DNA of 64,000 nucleotides from Pseudomonas lactis (lineage in GTDB: Bacteria > Pseudomonadota > Gammaproteobacteria > Pseudomonadales > Pseudomonadaceae), in contig NZ_JYLO01000022.1 in assembly GCF_001439845.1 (NCBI RefSeq), positions 1 to 64,000 of the forward strand. Reading direction: 5' to 3'. Shown one piece after another: positions 10,713-20,647 of the stretch. Within the stretch, counting starts at the first letter, position 1. Each line of letters starts with the position of its first letter. The notes below the pieces were generated by a model, which saw only the letters and a list, made by a program, of their open reading frames with translations, did no database searches and was not told the origin of the DNA. The position numbers and the translations under genes were made by a program.

Positions 10713-13700
10713 TTGAAAGACCTACTGAATTTGCTGAAAAACCAGGGTCAAGTCGAAGAGTTCGACGCCATCCGTATTGGATTGGCATCGCCTGAGATGA
10801 TCCGTTCGTGGTCGTTCGGTGAAGTTAAAAAGCCGGAAACCATCAACTACCGTACGTTCAAACCAGAACGTGACGGCCTGTTCTGCGCCAAGATCTTTGG
10901 CCCGGTAAAGGATTACGAGTGCCTGTGCGGTAAGTACAAGCGCTTGAAGCACCGTGGTGTGATCTGCGAGAAGTGTGGCGTTGAAGTCGCGCTGGCCAAG
11001 GTTCGTCGTGAGCGCATGGCGCACATCGAACTGGCTTCGCCGGTTGCCCACATCTGGTTCCTGAAATCGTTGCCGTCCCGTATCGGCTTGCTGATGGACA
11101 TGACCCTGCGTGATATCGAACGTGTTCTCTACTTCGAGAGCTATGTCGTTATCGACCCAGGCATGACCACCCTTGAAAAAGGTCAGCTGCTGAACGACGA
11201 GCAGTACTTCGAAGCGCTGGAAGAGTTCGGCGACGATTTCGATGCCCGCATGGGTGCCGAAGCTGTCCGCGAACTGCTGCACGCTATCGACCTGGAGCAC
11301 GAGATTGGTCGTCTGCGCGAAGAGATTCCGCAAACCAACTCCGAAACCAAGATCAAGAAGCTGTCCAAGCGTCTGAAGTTGATGGAAGCCTTCCAGGGTT
11401 CCGGCAACTTGCCAGAGTGGATGGTGCTGACCGTTCTGCCGGTTCTGCCGCCAGACCTGCGTCCGCTGGTACCGTTGGACGGTGGTCGTTTCGCGACGTC
11501 CGACCTCAACGACCTGTACCGCCGCGTGATCAACCGTAACAACCGCTTGAAGCGCCTGCTTGATCTGTCCGCTCCGGACATCATCGTGCGCAACGAAAAG
11601 CGTATGTTGCAAGAAGCGGTCGATGCCCTGCTCGACAACGGTCGTCGTGGCCGCGCTATCACAGGTTCCAACAAGCGTCCTCTGAAATCCCTAGCTGACA
11701 TGATCAAGGGTAAGCAAGGTCGTTTCCGTCAGAACTTGCTCGGTAAGCGTGTTGACTACTCCGGTCGTTCGGTAATTACCGTAGGCCCGACCCTGCGTCT
11801 GCACCAGTGCGGTCTGCCTAAGAAGATGGCACTCGAGCTGTTCAAGCCGTTCATCTTCGGCAAGCTAGAAATGCGCGGTCTCGCGACCACCATCAAAGCG
11901 GCCAAGAAAATGGTCGAGCGCGAACTGCCAGAGGTTTGGGACGTTCTTGCTGAAGTGATCCGCGAACACCCGGTTCTCCTCAACCGTGCACCGACCCTTC
12001 ACCGTCTGGGTATCCAGGCGTTTGAACCTGTACTGATCGAAGGTAAGGCTATCCAGCTGCACCCTCTGGTCTGTGCTGCGTACAACGCCGACTTCGACGG
12101 CGACCAAATGGCCGTGCACGTACCGCTGACACTGGAAGCTCAGTTGGAAGCGCGTGCGTTGATGATGTCGACCAACAACATCCTGTCGCCAGCCAACGGT
12201 GAGCCAATCATCGTTCCGTCGCAGGACGTTGTATTGGGTCTGTACTACATGACCCGTGAAGCGATCAACGCCAAGGGCGAAGGTCGTGTGTTCGCTGACC
12301 TGCAAGAAGTTGACCGTGTGTTCCGTGCCGGCGAAGCCGCACTGCACGCCAAGGTCAAAGTGCGGATCCACGAAACCGTCAACGACCGTGACGGCGGCAG
12401 CGTGAGCAACACCCGTATCGTCGACACCACTGTCGGCCGTGCGCTGTTGTACCAGGTTGTGCCAAAAGGTCTGTCGTACGACGTCGTCAACCTGCCGATG
12501 AAGAAAAAGGCGATCTCCAAGCTGATCAACCAGTGCTACCGCGTGGTTGGTTTGAAAGAGACCGTTATCTTCGCTGACCAGTTGATGTACACAGGTTTCG
12601 CTTACTCGACTATCTCCGGCGTTTCCATCGGCGTTAACGACTTCGTTATCCCGGATGAAAAAGCTCGCATCATCAGTGCTGCCACTGACGAAGTGAAAGA
12701 GATCGAGAGCCAGTACGCCTCCGGCCTGGTAACCCAGGGCGAGAAGTACAACAAGGTGATCGACCTTTGGTCCAAGGCGAACGACGAAGTTTCCAAGGCG
12801 ATGATGGCCAACCTCTCGAAAGAGAAAGTCATCGACCGTCACGGCGACGAAGTTGACCAGGAATCCTTCAACTCGATGTACATGATGGCCGACTCGGGCG
12901 CGCGGGGTTCTGCTGCGCAGATCCGTCAGCTCGCCGGTATGCGTGGCCTGATGGCCAAGCCGGACGGTTCCATCATCGAAACGCCGATCACTGCGAACTT
13001 CCGTGAAGGTTTGAGCGTACTTCAGTACTTCATCTCCACTCACGGTGCTCGTAAGGGTCTTGCGGATACCGCGTTGAAAACCGCTAACTCCGGTTACCTG
13101 ACTCGTCGTCTGGTAGACGTTGCACAAGATCTGGTTGTAACCGAGATCGATTGCGGCACCGAGCACGGCCTGCTGATGACTCCGCACATTGAAGGCGGTG
13201 ACGTTGTAGAGCCACTGGGTGAACGTGTATTGGGTCGTGTTATTGCCCGTGACGTATTCAAGCCAGGTACCGAGGAAGTTATCGTTCCTGCCGGCACCCT
13301 GGTTGACGAGAAGTGGGTCGAGTTCATCGAACTCAACAGCATCGACGAAGTGATCGTTCGCTCGCCGATCAGCTGCGAAACCCGCTACGGCATCTGCGCC
13401 AAGTGCTACGGCCGTGACTTGGCTCGTGGTCACCAGGTGAACATCGGTGAAGCGGTCGGCGTTATCGCTGCCCAGTCCATCGGTGAGCCGGGTACCCAGC
13501 TGACCATGCGTACGTTCCACATCGGTGGTGCGGCAAGCCGGACCTCCGCAGCCGACAGCGTTCAGGTGAAGAATGGCGGTACCGTCCGCCTGCACAACCT
13601 CAAGCACGTTGAGCGAGTGGATGGCCACCTGGTTGCTGTGTCCCGTTCCGGTGAGCTGGCCATCGCTGATGACTACGGTCGTGAGCGTGAGCGTTACAAG

Positions 13701-14912
13701 CTGCCGTACGGTGCTGTGATTTCGGTTAAAGAAGGTGACAAGGTCGACGCTGGCGCAATCGTGGCCAAGTGGGATCCGCACACTCACCCAATCGTTACCG
13801 AAATGAAAGGTACCGTGACCTACGTGGGCATGGAAGAAGGCATCACGATCAAGCGTCAGACTGACGAATTGACCGGTATGACCAACATTGAAGTACTCGA
13901 CGCCAAAGATCGTCCAGCTGCCGGTAAGGACATCCGTCCTGCCGTGAAGATGGTCGATGACAACGGCAAGGATCTGTTGCTGCCAGGCACTGACGTAATC
14001 GCTCAGTACTTCCTGCCAGCCAACGCCCTGGTCGGTGTAGCGGATGGTGCGAAGATCGCGATCGGTGATGTTATCGCGCGTATCCCGCAAGAAACTTCGA
14101 AGACCCGTGACATCACCGGTGGTCTGCCGCGTGTTGCCGACTTGTTCGAAGCTCGTCGTCCGAAAGAAGCGTCGATTCTGGCTGAAGTCAGCGGCACCAT
14201 CGCGTTCGGTAAAGAGACCAAGGGCAAGCGCCGTCTGGTCATTACCCCGAACGACGGTAGCGATCCGTATGAAGAGCTGATTCCGAAGTGGCGTCACCTG
14301 AACGTGTTCGAAGGCGAACAGGTAAACCGCGGCGAAGTTATCTCCGACGGTCCGAGCGATCCACACGACATCCTGCGTCTGCTGGGTGTGAGTGCGCTGG
14401 CCAAGTACATCGTTAACGAGATCCAGGACGTTTACCGTCTGCAAGGCGTGAAGATCAACGACAAGCACATCGAGACCATCCTGCGTCAGATGCTGCGTAA
14501 AGTTGAAATCGCTGAATCCGGCGATTCCAGTTTCATCAAGGGCGACCAGATGGAACTGACTCACGTACTGGTAGAAAACGAGCGCCTGGCGAACGAAGAG
14601 AAATTTGTCTCCAAGTTCACTCGCGTGTTGCTGGGTATCACCAAGGCGTCGTTGTCCACTGAGTCGTTCATCTCGGCGGCCTCCTTCCAGGAGACCACTC
14701 GCGTACTGACCGAAGCAGCGGTAACCGGCAAGCGCGATTACCTGCGCGGCCTGAAAGAAAACGTAGTCGTGGGTCGTCTGATCCCGGCGGGTACCGGTTT
14801 GGCTTATCACAGCGAGCGTAAGCGTCGCCGTGATGCTGACAAGCCGCTGCGCGTAAGCGCCAGTGAAGTGGAAGCTGCACTGACCGAAGCGCTGAACTCA
14901 AGCGGTAACTGA
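10713..14912 (+). CDS. rpoC: DNA-directed RNA polymerase subunit beta'
   Basis: RpoC carries the catalytic Mg-binding loop of core RNA polymerase. The 1399-residue protein starts at a TTG after a very strong GGAGGAAAGG site. Its zinc-binding CLCGKYKRLKHRGVICEKCG lies at about residues 70-89. The catalytic NADFDGD motif is at about 456-462, the bridge helix and trigger-loop region (PGTQLTMRTFHIGG at about 926-939) are present, and the second zinc site is CETRYGICAKCYG. Length and ends match Pseudomonas RpoC. It is the distal gene of the rpoBC transcript. Confidence 0.99.
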   Translation: MKDLLNLLKNQGQVEEFDAIRIGLASPEMIRSWSFGEVKKPETINYRTFKPERDGLFCAKIFGPVKDYECLCGKYKRLKHRGVICEKCGVEVALAKVRRERMAHIELASPVAHIWFLKSLPSRIGLLMDMTLRDIERVLYFESYVVIDPGMTTLEKGQLLNDEQYFEALEEFGDDFDARMGAEAVRELLHAIDLEHEIGRLREEIPQTNSETKIKKLSKRLKLMEAFQGSGNLPEWMVLTVLPVLPPDLRPLVPLDGGRFATSDLNDLYRRVINRNNRLKRLLDLSAPDIIVRNEKRMLQEAVDALLDNGRRGRAITGSNKRPLKSLADMIKGKQGRFRQNLLGKRVDYSGRSVITVGPTLRLHQCGLPKKMALELFKPFIFGKLEMRGLATTIKAAKKMVERELPEVWDVLAEVIREHPVLLNRAPTLHRLGIQAFEPVLIEGKAIQLHPLVCAAYNADFDGDQMAVHVPLTLEAQLEARALMMSTNNILSPANGEPIIVPSQDVVLGLYYMTREAINAKGEGRVFADLQEVDRVFRAGEAALHAKVKVRIHETVNDRDGGSVSNTRIVDTTVGRALLYQVVPKGLSYDVVNLPMKKKAISKLINQCYRVVGLKETVIFADQLMYTGFAYSTISGVSIGVNDFVIPDEKARIISAATDEVKEIESQYASGLVTQGEKYNKVIDLWSKANDEVSKAMMANLSKEKVIDRHGDEVDQESFNSMYMMADSGARGSAAQIRQLAGMRGLMAKPDGSIIETPITANFREGLSVLQYFISTHGARKGLADTALKTANSGYLTRRLVDVAQDLVVTEIDCGTEHGLLMTPHIEGGDVVEPLGERVLGRVIARDVFKPGTEEVIVPAGTLVDEKWVEFIELNSIDEVIVRSPISCETRYGICAKCYGRDLARGHQVNIGEAVGVIAAQSIGEPGTQLTMRTFHIGGAASRTSAADSVQVKNGGTVRLHNLKHVERVDGHLVAVSRSGELAIADDYGRERERYKLPYGAVISVKEGDKVDAGAIVAKWDPHTHPIVTEMKGTVTYVGMEEGITIKRQTDELTGMTNIEVLDAKDRPAAGKDIRPAVKMVDDNGKDLLLPGTDVIAQYFLPANALVGVADGAKIAIGDVIARIPQETSKTRDITGGLPRVADLFEARRPKEASILAEVSGTIAFGKETKGKRRLVITPNDGSDPYEELIPKWRHLNVFEGEQVNRGEVISDGPSDPHDILRLLGVSALAKYIVNEIQDVYRLQGVKINDKHIETILRQMLRKVEIAESGDSSFIKGDQMELTHVLVENERLANEEKFVSKFTRVLLGITKASLSTESFISAASFQETTRVLTEAAVTGKRDYLRGLKENVVVGRLIPAGTGLAYHSERKRRRDADKPLRVSASEVEAALTEALNSSGN

Positions 14913-15008
14913 GTTCTGCGATAGATGAGTCTGGGCCCTGACACTCCCATTCGTCGGATCGAGGCATTTTTGCCCCGGTTCGACGCGAGGGGAGGTCGGG
15001 GCCTTGCC

Positions 15009-15037
15009 TTGACTGGGGACAAGATCCTCTTTAGACT
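15009..15037 (+). promoter_or_regulatory. Candidate promoter of the str operon
   Basis: TTGACT, 17 nt spacer, TAGACT, 92 nt before rpsL within the 216-nt gap after rpoC. The gap upstream of it (14913-15008) shows GC-rich complementary segments but no clear terminator with a U-run. Confidence 0.6.
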
Positions 15038-15053
15038 CTTGTACCCCTAAATT

Positions 15054-15079
15054 TGGCGGGAATTCGTTCCTGCCATTTT
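15054..15079 (+). terminator. Attenuator-like hairpin in the str leader
   Basis: The stem TGGCGGGAA / TTCCTGCCA (one G-U pair) with a TTCG loop is followed by TTTTGCTTTTC. It lies between the str promoter candidate and rpsL, so it may attenuate str transcription. It could alternatively end transcripts arriving from rpoC. Confidence 0.5.
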
Positions 15080-15128
15080 GCTTTTCTTGCAAGACAATAG
15101 CGTCGCAAGACAACAGTGGAGCTAGTAG

Positions 15129-15500
15129 ATGGCAACTATCAACCAGCTGGTACGTCAGCCGCGTAAGCGTATCGTCGAGAAATCCGACGTACCTGCGCTG
15201 CAGAACTGCCCGCAACGTCGTGGCGTATGCACCCGTGTGTATACCACCACGCCGAAAAAACCTAACTCGGCACTGCGTAAAGTATGCCGTGTGCGTCTGA
15301 CCAACGGTTTCGAGGTTTCCTCGTACATCGGCGGTGAAGGCCACAACCTGCAAGAGCACAGCGTGGTACTGATCCGCGGCGGTCGTGTAAAAGACTTGCC
15401 AGGTGTTCGTTATCACACCGTACGCGGTTCTTTGGATACTTCCGGCGTTAAAGGTCGTAACCAGGGTCGTTCGAAGTACGGTACCAAGAAGCCTAAGTAG
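15129..15500 (+). CDS. rpsL: 30S ribosomal protein S12
   Basis: S12 lines the decoding centre of the 30S subunit and sets reading accuracy. The product has 123 residues. The loop TTPKKPNSALRKV (residues 40-52) has Lys43, the streptomycin-sensitive residue, and the second loop around RGGRVKDLPGVRYH also carries the wild-type lysine. So the strain should not be streptomycin-resistant through rpsL. TGGAGCTAGTAG provides the ribosome site. It is the first gene of rpsL-rpsG-fusA-tuf. Confidence 0.98.
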   Translation: MATINQLVRQPRKRIVEKSDVPALQNCPQRRGVCTRVYTTTPKKPNSALRKVCRVRLTNGFEVSSYIGGEGHNLQEHSVVLIRGGRVKDLPGVRYHTVRGSLDTSGVKGRNQGRSKYGTKKPK

Positions 15501-15618
15501 TAGCGGCTTTTTGTAAACCTGAATCATCTTATTTTCTGAGTCGATAAGAGTAAGGTCGGAGGCGTCCCGAAAGGGCACCGATTCCGAGCGAACCTGAAGA
15601 CCGTTTGAGGGCTTATCC

Positions 15619-16089
15619 ATGCCAAGAAGACGCGTAGCAGCCAAGCGCGAAGTGCTTGACGATCCAAAATACGGAAGCCAAATTCTGGCCAAGTTCATGA
15701 ACCACGTGATGGAAAGCGGCAAGAAAGCCGTTGCCGAGCGTATCGTTTATGGCGCGCTGGAAAAGGTTAAAGAACGCAAGAACAGCGACCCCCTGGAAAT
15801 CTTCGAGAAAGCTCTCGACGCCATCGCTCCGCTGGTCGAAGTGAAGTCGCGCCGTGTAGGCGGTGCTACTTACCAGGTTCCGGTTGAAGTTCGCCCGTCC
15901 CGTCGTAACGCTCTGGCAATGCGCTGGTTGGTAGACTTCGCCCGTAAGCGCGGCGAGAAGTCTATGGCTCTGCGTTTGGCCGGCGAACTGTTGGACGCTG
16001 CTGAAGGTAAAGGTGCTGCTGTTAAGAAGCGTGAAGACGTGCACCGTATGGCTGAAGCCAACAAAGCTTTCTCGCACTACCGCTTCTAA
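15619..16089 (+). CDS. rpsG: 30S ribosomal protein S7
   Basis: S7 starts assembly of the 30S head domain by binding the 3' major domain of 16S rRNA and touches E-site tRNA. The 156-residue product begins [11 protein letters not shown] and contains the family signature [17 protein letters not shown] (about residues 15-31) and the beta-hairpin region [15 protein letters not shown] (about 79-93). A 118-nt spacer after rpsL has no promoter I can defend. In E. coli S7 represses its own operon near this place, which I cannot verify here. Confidence 0.98.
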
Positions 16090-16119
16090 TTTTAGCTTCA
16101 CTAATTTTGCGAGGGCTTT

Positions 16120-18225
16120 ATGGCTCGTACTACTCCGATTAGCCGCTACCGTAACATCGGTATCGTCGCTCACGTGGATGCTGGTAAAACCACCACCACC
16201 GAGCGCGTACTGTTTTACACCGGCAAAAGTCACAAAATGGGCGAGGTGCATGACGGCGCCGCGACCACAGACTGGATGGTTCAGGAGCAGGAGCGTGGTA
16301 TTACCATTACTTCTGCTGCTATTACCGCCTTCTGGAAAGGTTCCGAGAAGCAGTACAAAGACGAGCATCGCTTCAACGTAATCGATACCCCGGGCCACGT
16401 AGACTTCACCATTGAAGTTGAGCGTTCCCTGCGCGTACTCGACGGCGCTGTCGTTGTGTTCTGCGGCACCTCGGGTGTTGAGCCTCAGTCGGAAACCGTA
16501 TGGCGTCAAGCCAACAAGTACGGTGTTCCACGTCTTGTTTATGTAAACAAGATGGACCGTGCTGGTGCCAACTTCCTGCGCGTGATCGGTCAGATCAAGC
16601 AGCGTCTGGGTCACACTCCGGTGCCTATCCAGTTGGCTATCGGTTCCGAAGACAACTTCCAGGGTCAGATCGATCTGATCAACATGGAAGCTGTTTACTG
16701 GAATGATTCCGACAAAGGTATGGTTCCTGTTCGTAAGCCTATCCCTGAAGAGCTTCAGGAACTGGCTGACGAGTGGCGCAACAACATGGTTGAGGCTGCT
16801 GCCGAAGCCAGCGAAGAGCTGATGAACAAATACCTCGAAGGTGAAGAACTCACCAACGTGGAAATCAAGGCCGCTCTGCGTCAGCGTACTATCGCTGGTG
16901 AGATCGTCTTGGCTGTTTGCGGTTCCTCGTTCAAGAACAAGGGTGTTCCCCTGGTTCTCGACGCCGTTATCGACTACCTGCCTGCTCCAACCGACATTCC
17001 TGCTATCAAGGGTTCCAACCCTGATAACGAGGAAGAAGAAATGGAGCGTCACGCCGATGACAACGAGCCGTTCTCGGCTCTGGCGTTCAAGATCGCTACC
17101 GACCCATTCGTGGGTACTTTGACCTTCGTCCGCGTTTACTCGGGCGTGTTGGCCTCCGGCGACGGCGTGATCAACTCGGTTAAAGGCAAGAAAGAGCGCG
17201 TGGGTCGTATGGTGCAAATGCACGCAAACGCCCGTGAAGAGATCAAGGAAGTACGCGCTGGTGACATCGCGGCCCTGATCGGCATGAAGGACGTCACCAC
17301 TGGTGAGACTTTGTGCGACGCTGCCAAGCCAATCATCCTGGTTCGCATGGACTTCCCGGAGCCGGTTATTTCGGTTGCCGTAGAGCCTAAGACCAAGGAT
17401 GACCAGGAAAAAATGGGTATCGCTCTGGGCAAACTTGCTCAGGAAGATCCATCTTTCCGCGTCAAGACTGATGAAGAGACTGGTCAAACGATCATCTCCG
17501 GCATGGGCGAGCTGCACCTGGACATCCTGGTTGACCGGATGCGCCGTGAGTTCAACGTCGAAGCCAACATCGGTAAGCCTCAGGTTTCCTATCGTGAGCG
17601 CATCACGAAGAACTGTGAAATCGAAGGCAAGTTCGTTCGTCAGTCCGGCGGTCGTGGTCAGTTCGGTCACTGCTGGATCCGTTTTGCTCCTGCTGACGAA
17701 GGTCAGGAAGGTCTGCAATTCGTGAACGAAGTAGTAGGTGGTGTTGTTCCTAAGGAATACATCCCTGCTATCCAGAAGGGTATCGAAGAGCAGATGAAGA
17801 ACGGTGTTGTTGCCGGCTATCCGCTGATCGGCCTGAAAGCAACCGTTTTTGACGGTTCTTACCACGACGTCGACTCCAACGAGATGGCGTTTAAGGTGGC
17901 TGCTTCCATGGCAACCAAGCAACTGGCCCAGAAGGGCGGTGGTGAGTTGCTTGAGCCAATCATGGCGGTAGAAGTTGTTACACCTGAAGACTATATGGGT
18001 GATGTCATGGGCGACCTTAACCGTCGTCGCGGCATGATCTTGGGTATGGAAGACACGGTTTCCGGCAAAGTGATTCGCGCCGAGGTTCCGTTGGGCGAGA
18101 TGTTCGGTTATGCGACCGACGTTCGTTCCATGTCCCAGGGTCGCGCAAGCTACTCTATGGAATTCAAAAAATACAACACAGCTCCGGCGCACATCGCTGA
18201 AACTGTATCCAAAAAACAAGGCTGA
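16120..18225 (+). CDS. fusA: Translation elongation factor G
   Basis: EF-G drives GTP-dependent translocation and, with RRF, ribosome recycling. The 701-residue protein has all GTPase motifs: G1 AHVDAGKTT (about 17-25), G2 RGITITSAA, G3 DTPGHVDF (about 89-96) and G4 NKMDRAGA (about 143-150). Domains II-V follow, including GGRGQFGHCWI and the C-terminal EVPLGEMFGYATDVRSMSQGRA (given by its core). The gene lies 30 nt after rpsG and 30 nt before tuf in the str operon. Some pseudomonads have a second fusA elsewhere, so this corresponds to fusA1. Confidence 0.98.
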   Translation: MARTTPISRYRNIGIVAHVDAGKTTTTERVLFYTGKSHKMGEVHDGAATTDWMVQEQERGITITSAAITAFWKGSEKQYKDEHRFNVIDTPGHVDFTIEVERSLRVLDGAVVVFCGTSGVEPQSETVWRQANKYGVPRLVYVNKMDRAGANFLRVIGQIKQRLGHTPVPIQLAIGSEDNFQGQIDLINMEAVYWNDSDKGMVPVRKPIPEELQELADEWRNNMVEAAAEASEELMNKYLEGEELTNVEIKAALRQRTIAGEIVLAVCGSSFKNKGVPLVLDAVIDYLPAPTDIPAIKGSNPDNEEEEMERHADDNEPFSALAFKIATDPFVGTLTFVRVYSGVLASGDGVINSVKGKKERVGRMVQMHANAREEIKEVRAGDIAALIGMKDVTTGETLCDAAKPIILVRMDFPEPVISVAVEPKTKDDQEKMGIALGKLAQEDPSFRVKTDEETGQTIISGMGELHLDILVDRMRREFNVEANIGKPQVSYRERITKNCEIEGKFVRQSGGRGQFGHCWIRFAPADEGQEGLQFVNEVVGGVVPKEYIPAIQKGIEEQMKNGVVAGYPLIGLKATVFDGSYHDVDSNEMAFKVAASMATKQLAQKGGGELLEPIMAVEVVTPEDYMGDVMGDLNRRRGMILGMEDTVSGKVIRAEVPLGEMFGYATDVRSMSQGRASYSMEFKKYNTAPAHIAETVSKKQG

Positions 18226-18255
18226 TTCAGTCCTTTAGGCAAGGAGTTAATTGTC

Positions 18256-19449
18256 GTGGCTAAAGAAAAATTTGATCGTTCCCTACCGCACGTCAACGTT
18301 GGCACCATCGGTCACGTTGACCACGGTAAAACCACTCTGACTGCTGCTCTGACTCGCGTTTGCTCCGAAGTATTCGGTTCCGCAATCGTTGATTTCGATA
18401 AAATCGACAGCGCGCCAGAAGAGAAAGCTCGTGGTATCACCATCAACACCGCGCACGTTGAATACAACTCGCTGATCCGTCACTACGCTCACGTTGACTG
18501 CCCAGGTCACGCTGACTATGTGAAGAACATGATCACCGGTGCTGCCCAGATGGACGGCGCAATCCTGGTTTGCTCGGCCGCTGATGGTCCGATGCCACAA
18601 ACCCGTGAGCACATCCTGCTGTCCCGTCAGGTTGGCGTTCCGTACATCGTGGTTTACCTGAACAAGGCTGACCTGGTAGACGACGCTGAGCTGCTGGAAC
18701 TGGTTGAGATGGAAGTGCGCGATCTGCTGAGCACTTACGACTTCCCAGGTGACGACACTCCGATCATCATCGGTTCTGCTCGTATGGCTCTGGAAGGCAA
18801 AGACGATAACGAAATGGGCACCACGTCCGTTCGTAAACTGGTTGAGACTCTGGATAGCTACATCCCAGATCCAGTCCGTGTTATCGACAAGCCGTTCCTG
18901 ATGCCAATCGAAGACGTATTCTCGATCTCCGGTCGCGGTACTGTTGTAACTGGTCGTATCGAGCGCGGTATCGTCAAGGTACAAGATCCACTGGAAATCG
19001 TTGGTCTGCGTGACACTACCGTCACCACCTGCACCGGTGTTGAAATGTTCCGTAAGCTGCTCGACGAAGGTCGTGCTGGCGAGAACTGCGGCGTTCTGCT
19101 GCGTGGTACCAAGCGTGACGACGTTGAGCGTGGCCAGGTTCTGGTCAAGCCAGGTTCGGTTAAGCCGCACACCAAGTTCGAAGCTGAAGTGTACGTGCTG
19201 AGCAAAGAAGAAGGCGGTCGTCACACTCCGTTCTTCAAAGGCTACCGTCCACAGTTCTACTTCCGTACTACTGACGTGACTGGTAACTGCGAACTGCCGG
19301 AAGGCGTAGAAATGGTAATGCCAGGCGACAACATCAAAATGGTTGTCACCCTGATCAAAACCATCGCTATGGAAGACGGTCTGCGTTTCGCAATCCGTGA
19401 AGGCGGCCGTACCGTTGGTGCTGGCGTTGTAGCTAAAATCATCGAGTAA
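18256..19449 (+). CDS. tuf: Translation elongation factor Tu
   Basis: EF-Tu delivers aminoacyl-tRNA to the ribosome as a ternary complex with GTP. The 397-residue product starts at a GTG after AAGGAGTT. It carries G1 GHVDHGKTT (about 19-27), the switch-I RGITINTAHVEY, G3 DCPGHADY, G4 NKADLVDD and domains II and III in full length. It is the last gene of the str operon and the only tuf in this window. The second site, after tRNA-Thr, has no tuf, so this may be the sole copy. Confidence 0.98.
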   Translation: MAKEKFDRSLPHVNVGTIGHVDHGKTTLTAALTRVCSEVFGSAIVDFDKIDSAPEEKARGITINTAHVEYNSLIRHYAHVDCPGHADYVKNMITGAAQMDGAILVCSAADGPMPQTREHILLSRQVGVPYIVVYLNKADLVDDAELLELVEMEVRDLLSTYDFPGDDTPIIIGSARMALEGKDDNEMGTTSVRKLVETLDSYIPDPVRVIDKPFLMPIEDVFSISGRGTVVTGRIERGIVKVQDPLEIVGLRDTTVTTCTGVEMFRKLLDEGRAGENCGVLLRGTKRDDVERGQVLVKPGSVKPHTKFEAEVYVLSKEEGGRHTPFFKGYRPQFYFRTTDVTGNCELPEGVEMVMPGDNIKMVVTLIKTIAMEDGLRFAIREGGRTVGAGVVAKIIE

Positions 19450-19481
19450 TCTCTCTTTTGAGTGAGCTTTGATGTTTTGAG

Positions 19482-19508
19482 AAAGCCCCCGCTTAGCGGG
19501 GGCTTTTT
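19482..19508 (+). terminator. Terminator of the str operon
   Basis: A perfect stem AAAGCCCCCGC / GCGGGGGCTTT with loop TTA, followed by TTTTATT. It lies 33 nt after tuf and 8 nt before the S10 operon promoter, so it cleanly separates the two operons. Confidence 0.93.
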
Positions 19509-19515
19509 TATTGGG

Positions 19516-19544
19516 TTGACACCTATCTAGGGCGTCTATAGAAT
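19516..19544 (+). promoter_or_regulatory. Sigma70 promoter of the S10 operon
   Basis: A consensus TTGACA, 17 nt spacer, and TAGAAT are followed by TGCGCC. The predicted start is about 55 nt before rpsJ. The position right after a strong terminator supports it as the main S10-operon promoter. Confidence 0.8.
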
Positions 19545-19606
19545 TGCGCCTCCTTTTAACGGGCGTATTGCGCCCGGTGGGAATAGCAGCCGGAGTCTGA
19601 AATCCA

Positions 19607-19918
19607 ATGCAAAATCAGCAAATCCGTATCAGGTTGAAGGCTTTTGACCATCGCCTGATCGACCAATCCACCCAGGAAATCGTGGAAACCGCGAAACGTA
19701 CTGGTGCTCAAGTGCGTGGTCCAATTCCACTGCCTACCCGTAAAGAGCGGTTCACCGTTCTGGTCTCCCCGCACGTCAACAAAGACGCGCGTGACCAGTA
19801 CGAGATCCGTACTCATAAGCGCGTACTGGACATCGTCCAGCCAACGGATAAAACCGTTGATGCACTTATGAAGCTCGATCTGGCGGCCGGTGTGGAAGTA
19901 CAGATCAGCCTCGGCTAA
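19607..19918 (+). CDS. rpsJ: 30S ribosomal protein S10 (NusE)
   Basis: S10 sits in the 30S head and also works as NusE, pairing with NusB and NusG in antitermination. The 103-residue product contains the long-loop motif [15 protein letters not shown] (about 38-52) and the conserved [13 protein letters not shown] (about 64-76). It is the first gene of the S10 operon, read from the promoter about 60 nt upstream. The 81-nt gap to rplC holds only a short leader and the rplC ribosome site. Confidence 0.98.
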
Positions 19919-19999
19919 GACTTGGGTCTTAGTCGTGTAACGCTCTGAAATGGGCGGCCATAGCGGGTGAAAGCCCCGTACACTCATGAGGTTTACAAC

Positions 20000-20635
20000 A
20001 TGACTATTGGTGTAGTCGGTCGTAAATGCGGTATGACCCGTATTTTCACCGAAGAAGGTGTCTCCATTCCGGTCACGGTCATTGAGATCGAACCGAATCG
20101 CGTCACCCAGTTCAAAACTGAAGAAACCGATGGCTATCGTGCAGTGCAAGTCACTGTCGGCGAGCGTCGTGCTTCGCGCGTGACTGCTGCTCAAGCAGGT
20201 CACTTCGCTAAAGCAAACGTTGCAGCTGGTCGTACTGTCATGGAGTTCCGCCTTGAAGACGGCGACTACCAGGCTGGCGATCTGATCAACGCTGAAATCT
20301 TCGCCGCTGGTCAACTGGTTGATGTAACCGGTCAGTCCAAAGGTAAAGGCTTCCAGGGTACGATCAAGCGTTGGAATTTCCGTGGTCAAGACAACACTCA
20401 CGGTAACTCCGTTTCCCACCGCGTCCCGGGCTCTATTGGCCAGTGCCAGACTCCTGGTCGTGTATTCAAGGGCAAAAAAATGTCCGGTCATATGGGCGCT
20501 GAGCGCGTGACCGTGCAGTCCCTCGAAGTAGTGCGCGTCGACGCTGAACGCAATCTGTTGTTGGTCAAGGGTGCTGTTCCTGGCGCTACTGGCGGCAACC
20601 TGGTTGTACGTCCAGCGGCCAAGGCTCGCGGTTAA
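20000..20635 (+). CDS. rplC: 50S ribosomal protein L3
   Basis: L3 is an early-assembly protein whose long loop reaches the peptidyl transferase centre. The 211-residue product starts at ATG 20000 (MTIGVVGRKCGMTRIF), which follows ATGAGGTTTACAAC. A longer in-frame reading from 19967 lacks family similarity. The central loop carries GQDNTHGNSVSHRVPGSIGQ (about residues 127-146), containing the Gln that PrmB methylates in E. coli. The C-terminal beta barrel is complete. It lies 12 nt before rplD. Confidence 0.97.
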   Translation: MTIGVVGRKCGMTRIFTEEGVSIPVTVIEIEPNRVTQFKTEETDGYRAVQVTVGERRASRVTAAQAGHFAKANVAAGRTVMEFRLEDGDYQAGDLINAEIFAAGQLVDVTGQSKGKGFQGTIKRWNFRGQDNTHGNSVSHRVPGSIGQCQTPGRVFKGKKMSGHMGAERVTVQSLEVVRVDAERNLLLVKGAVPGATGGNLVVRPAAKARG

Positions 20636-20647
20636 GGGGAAGCTGAC

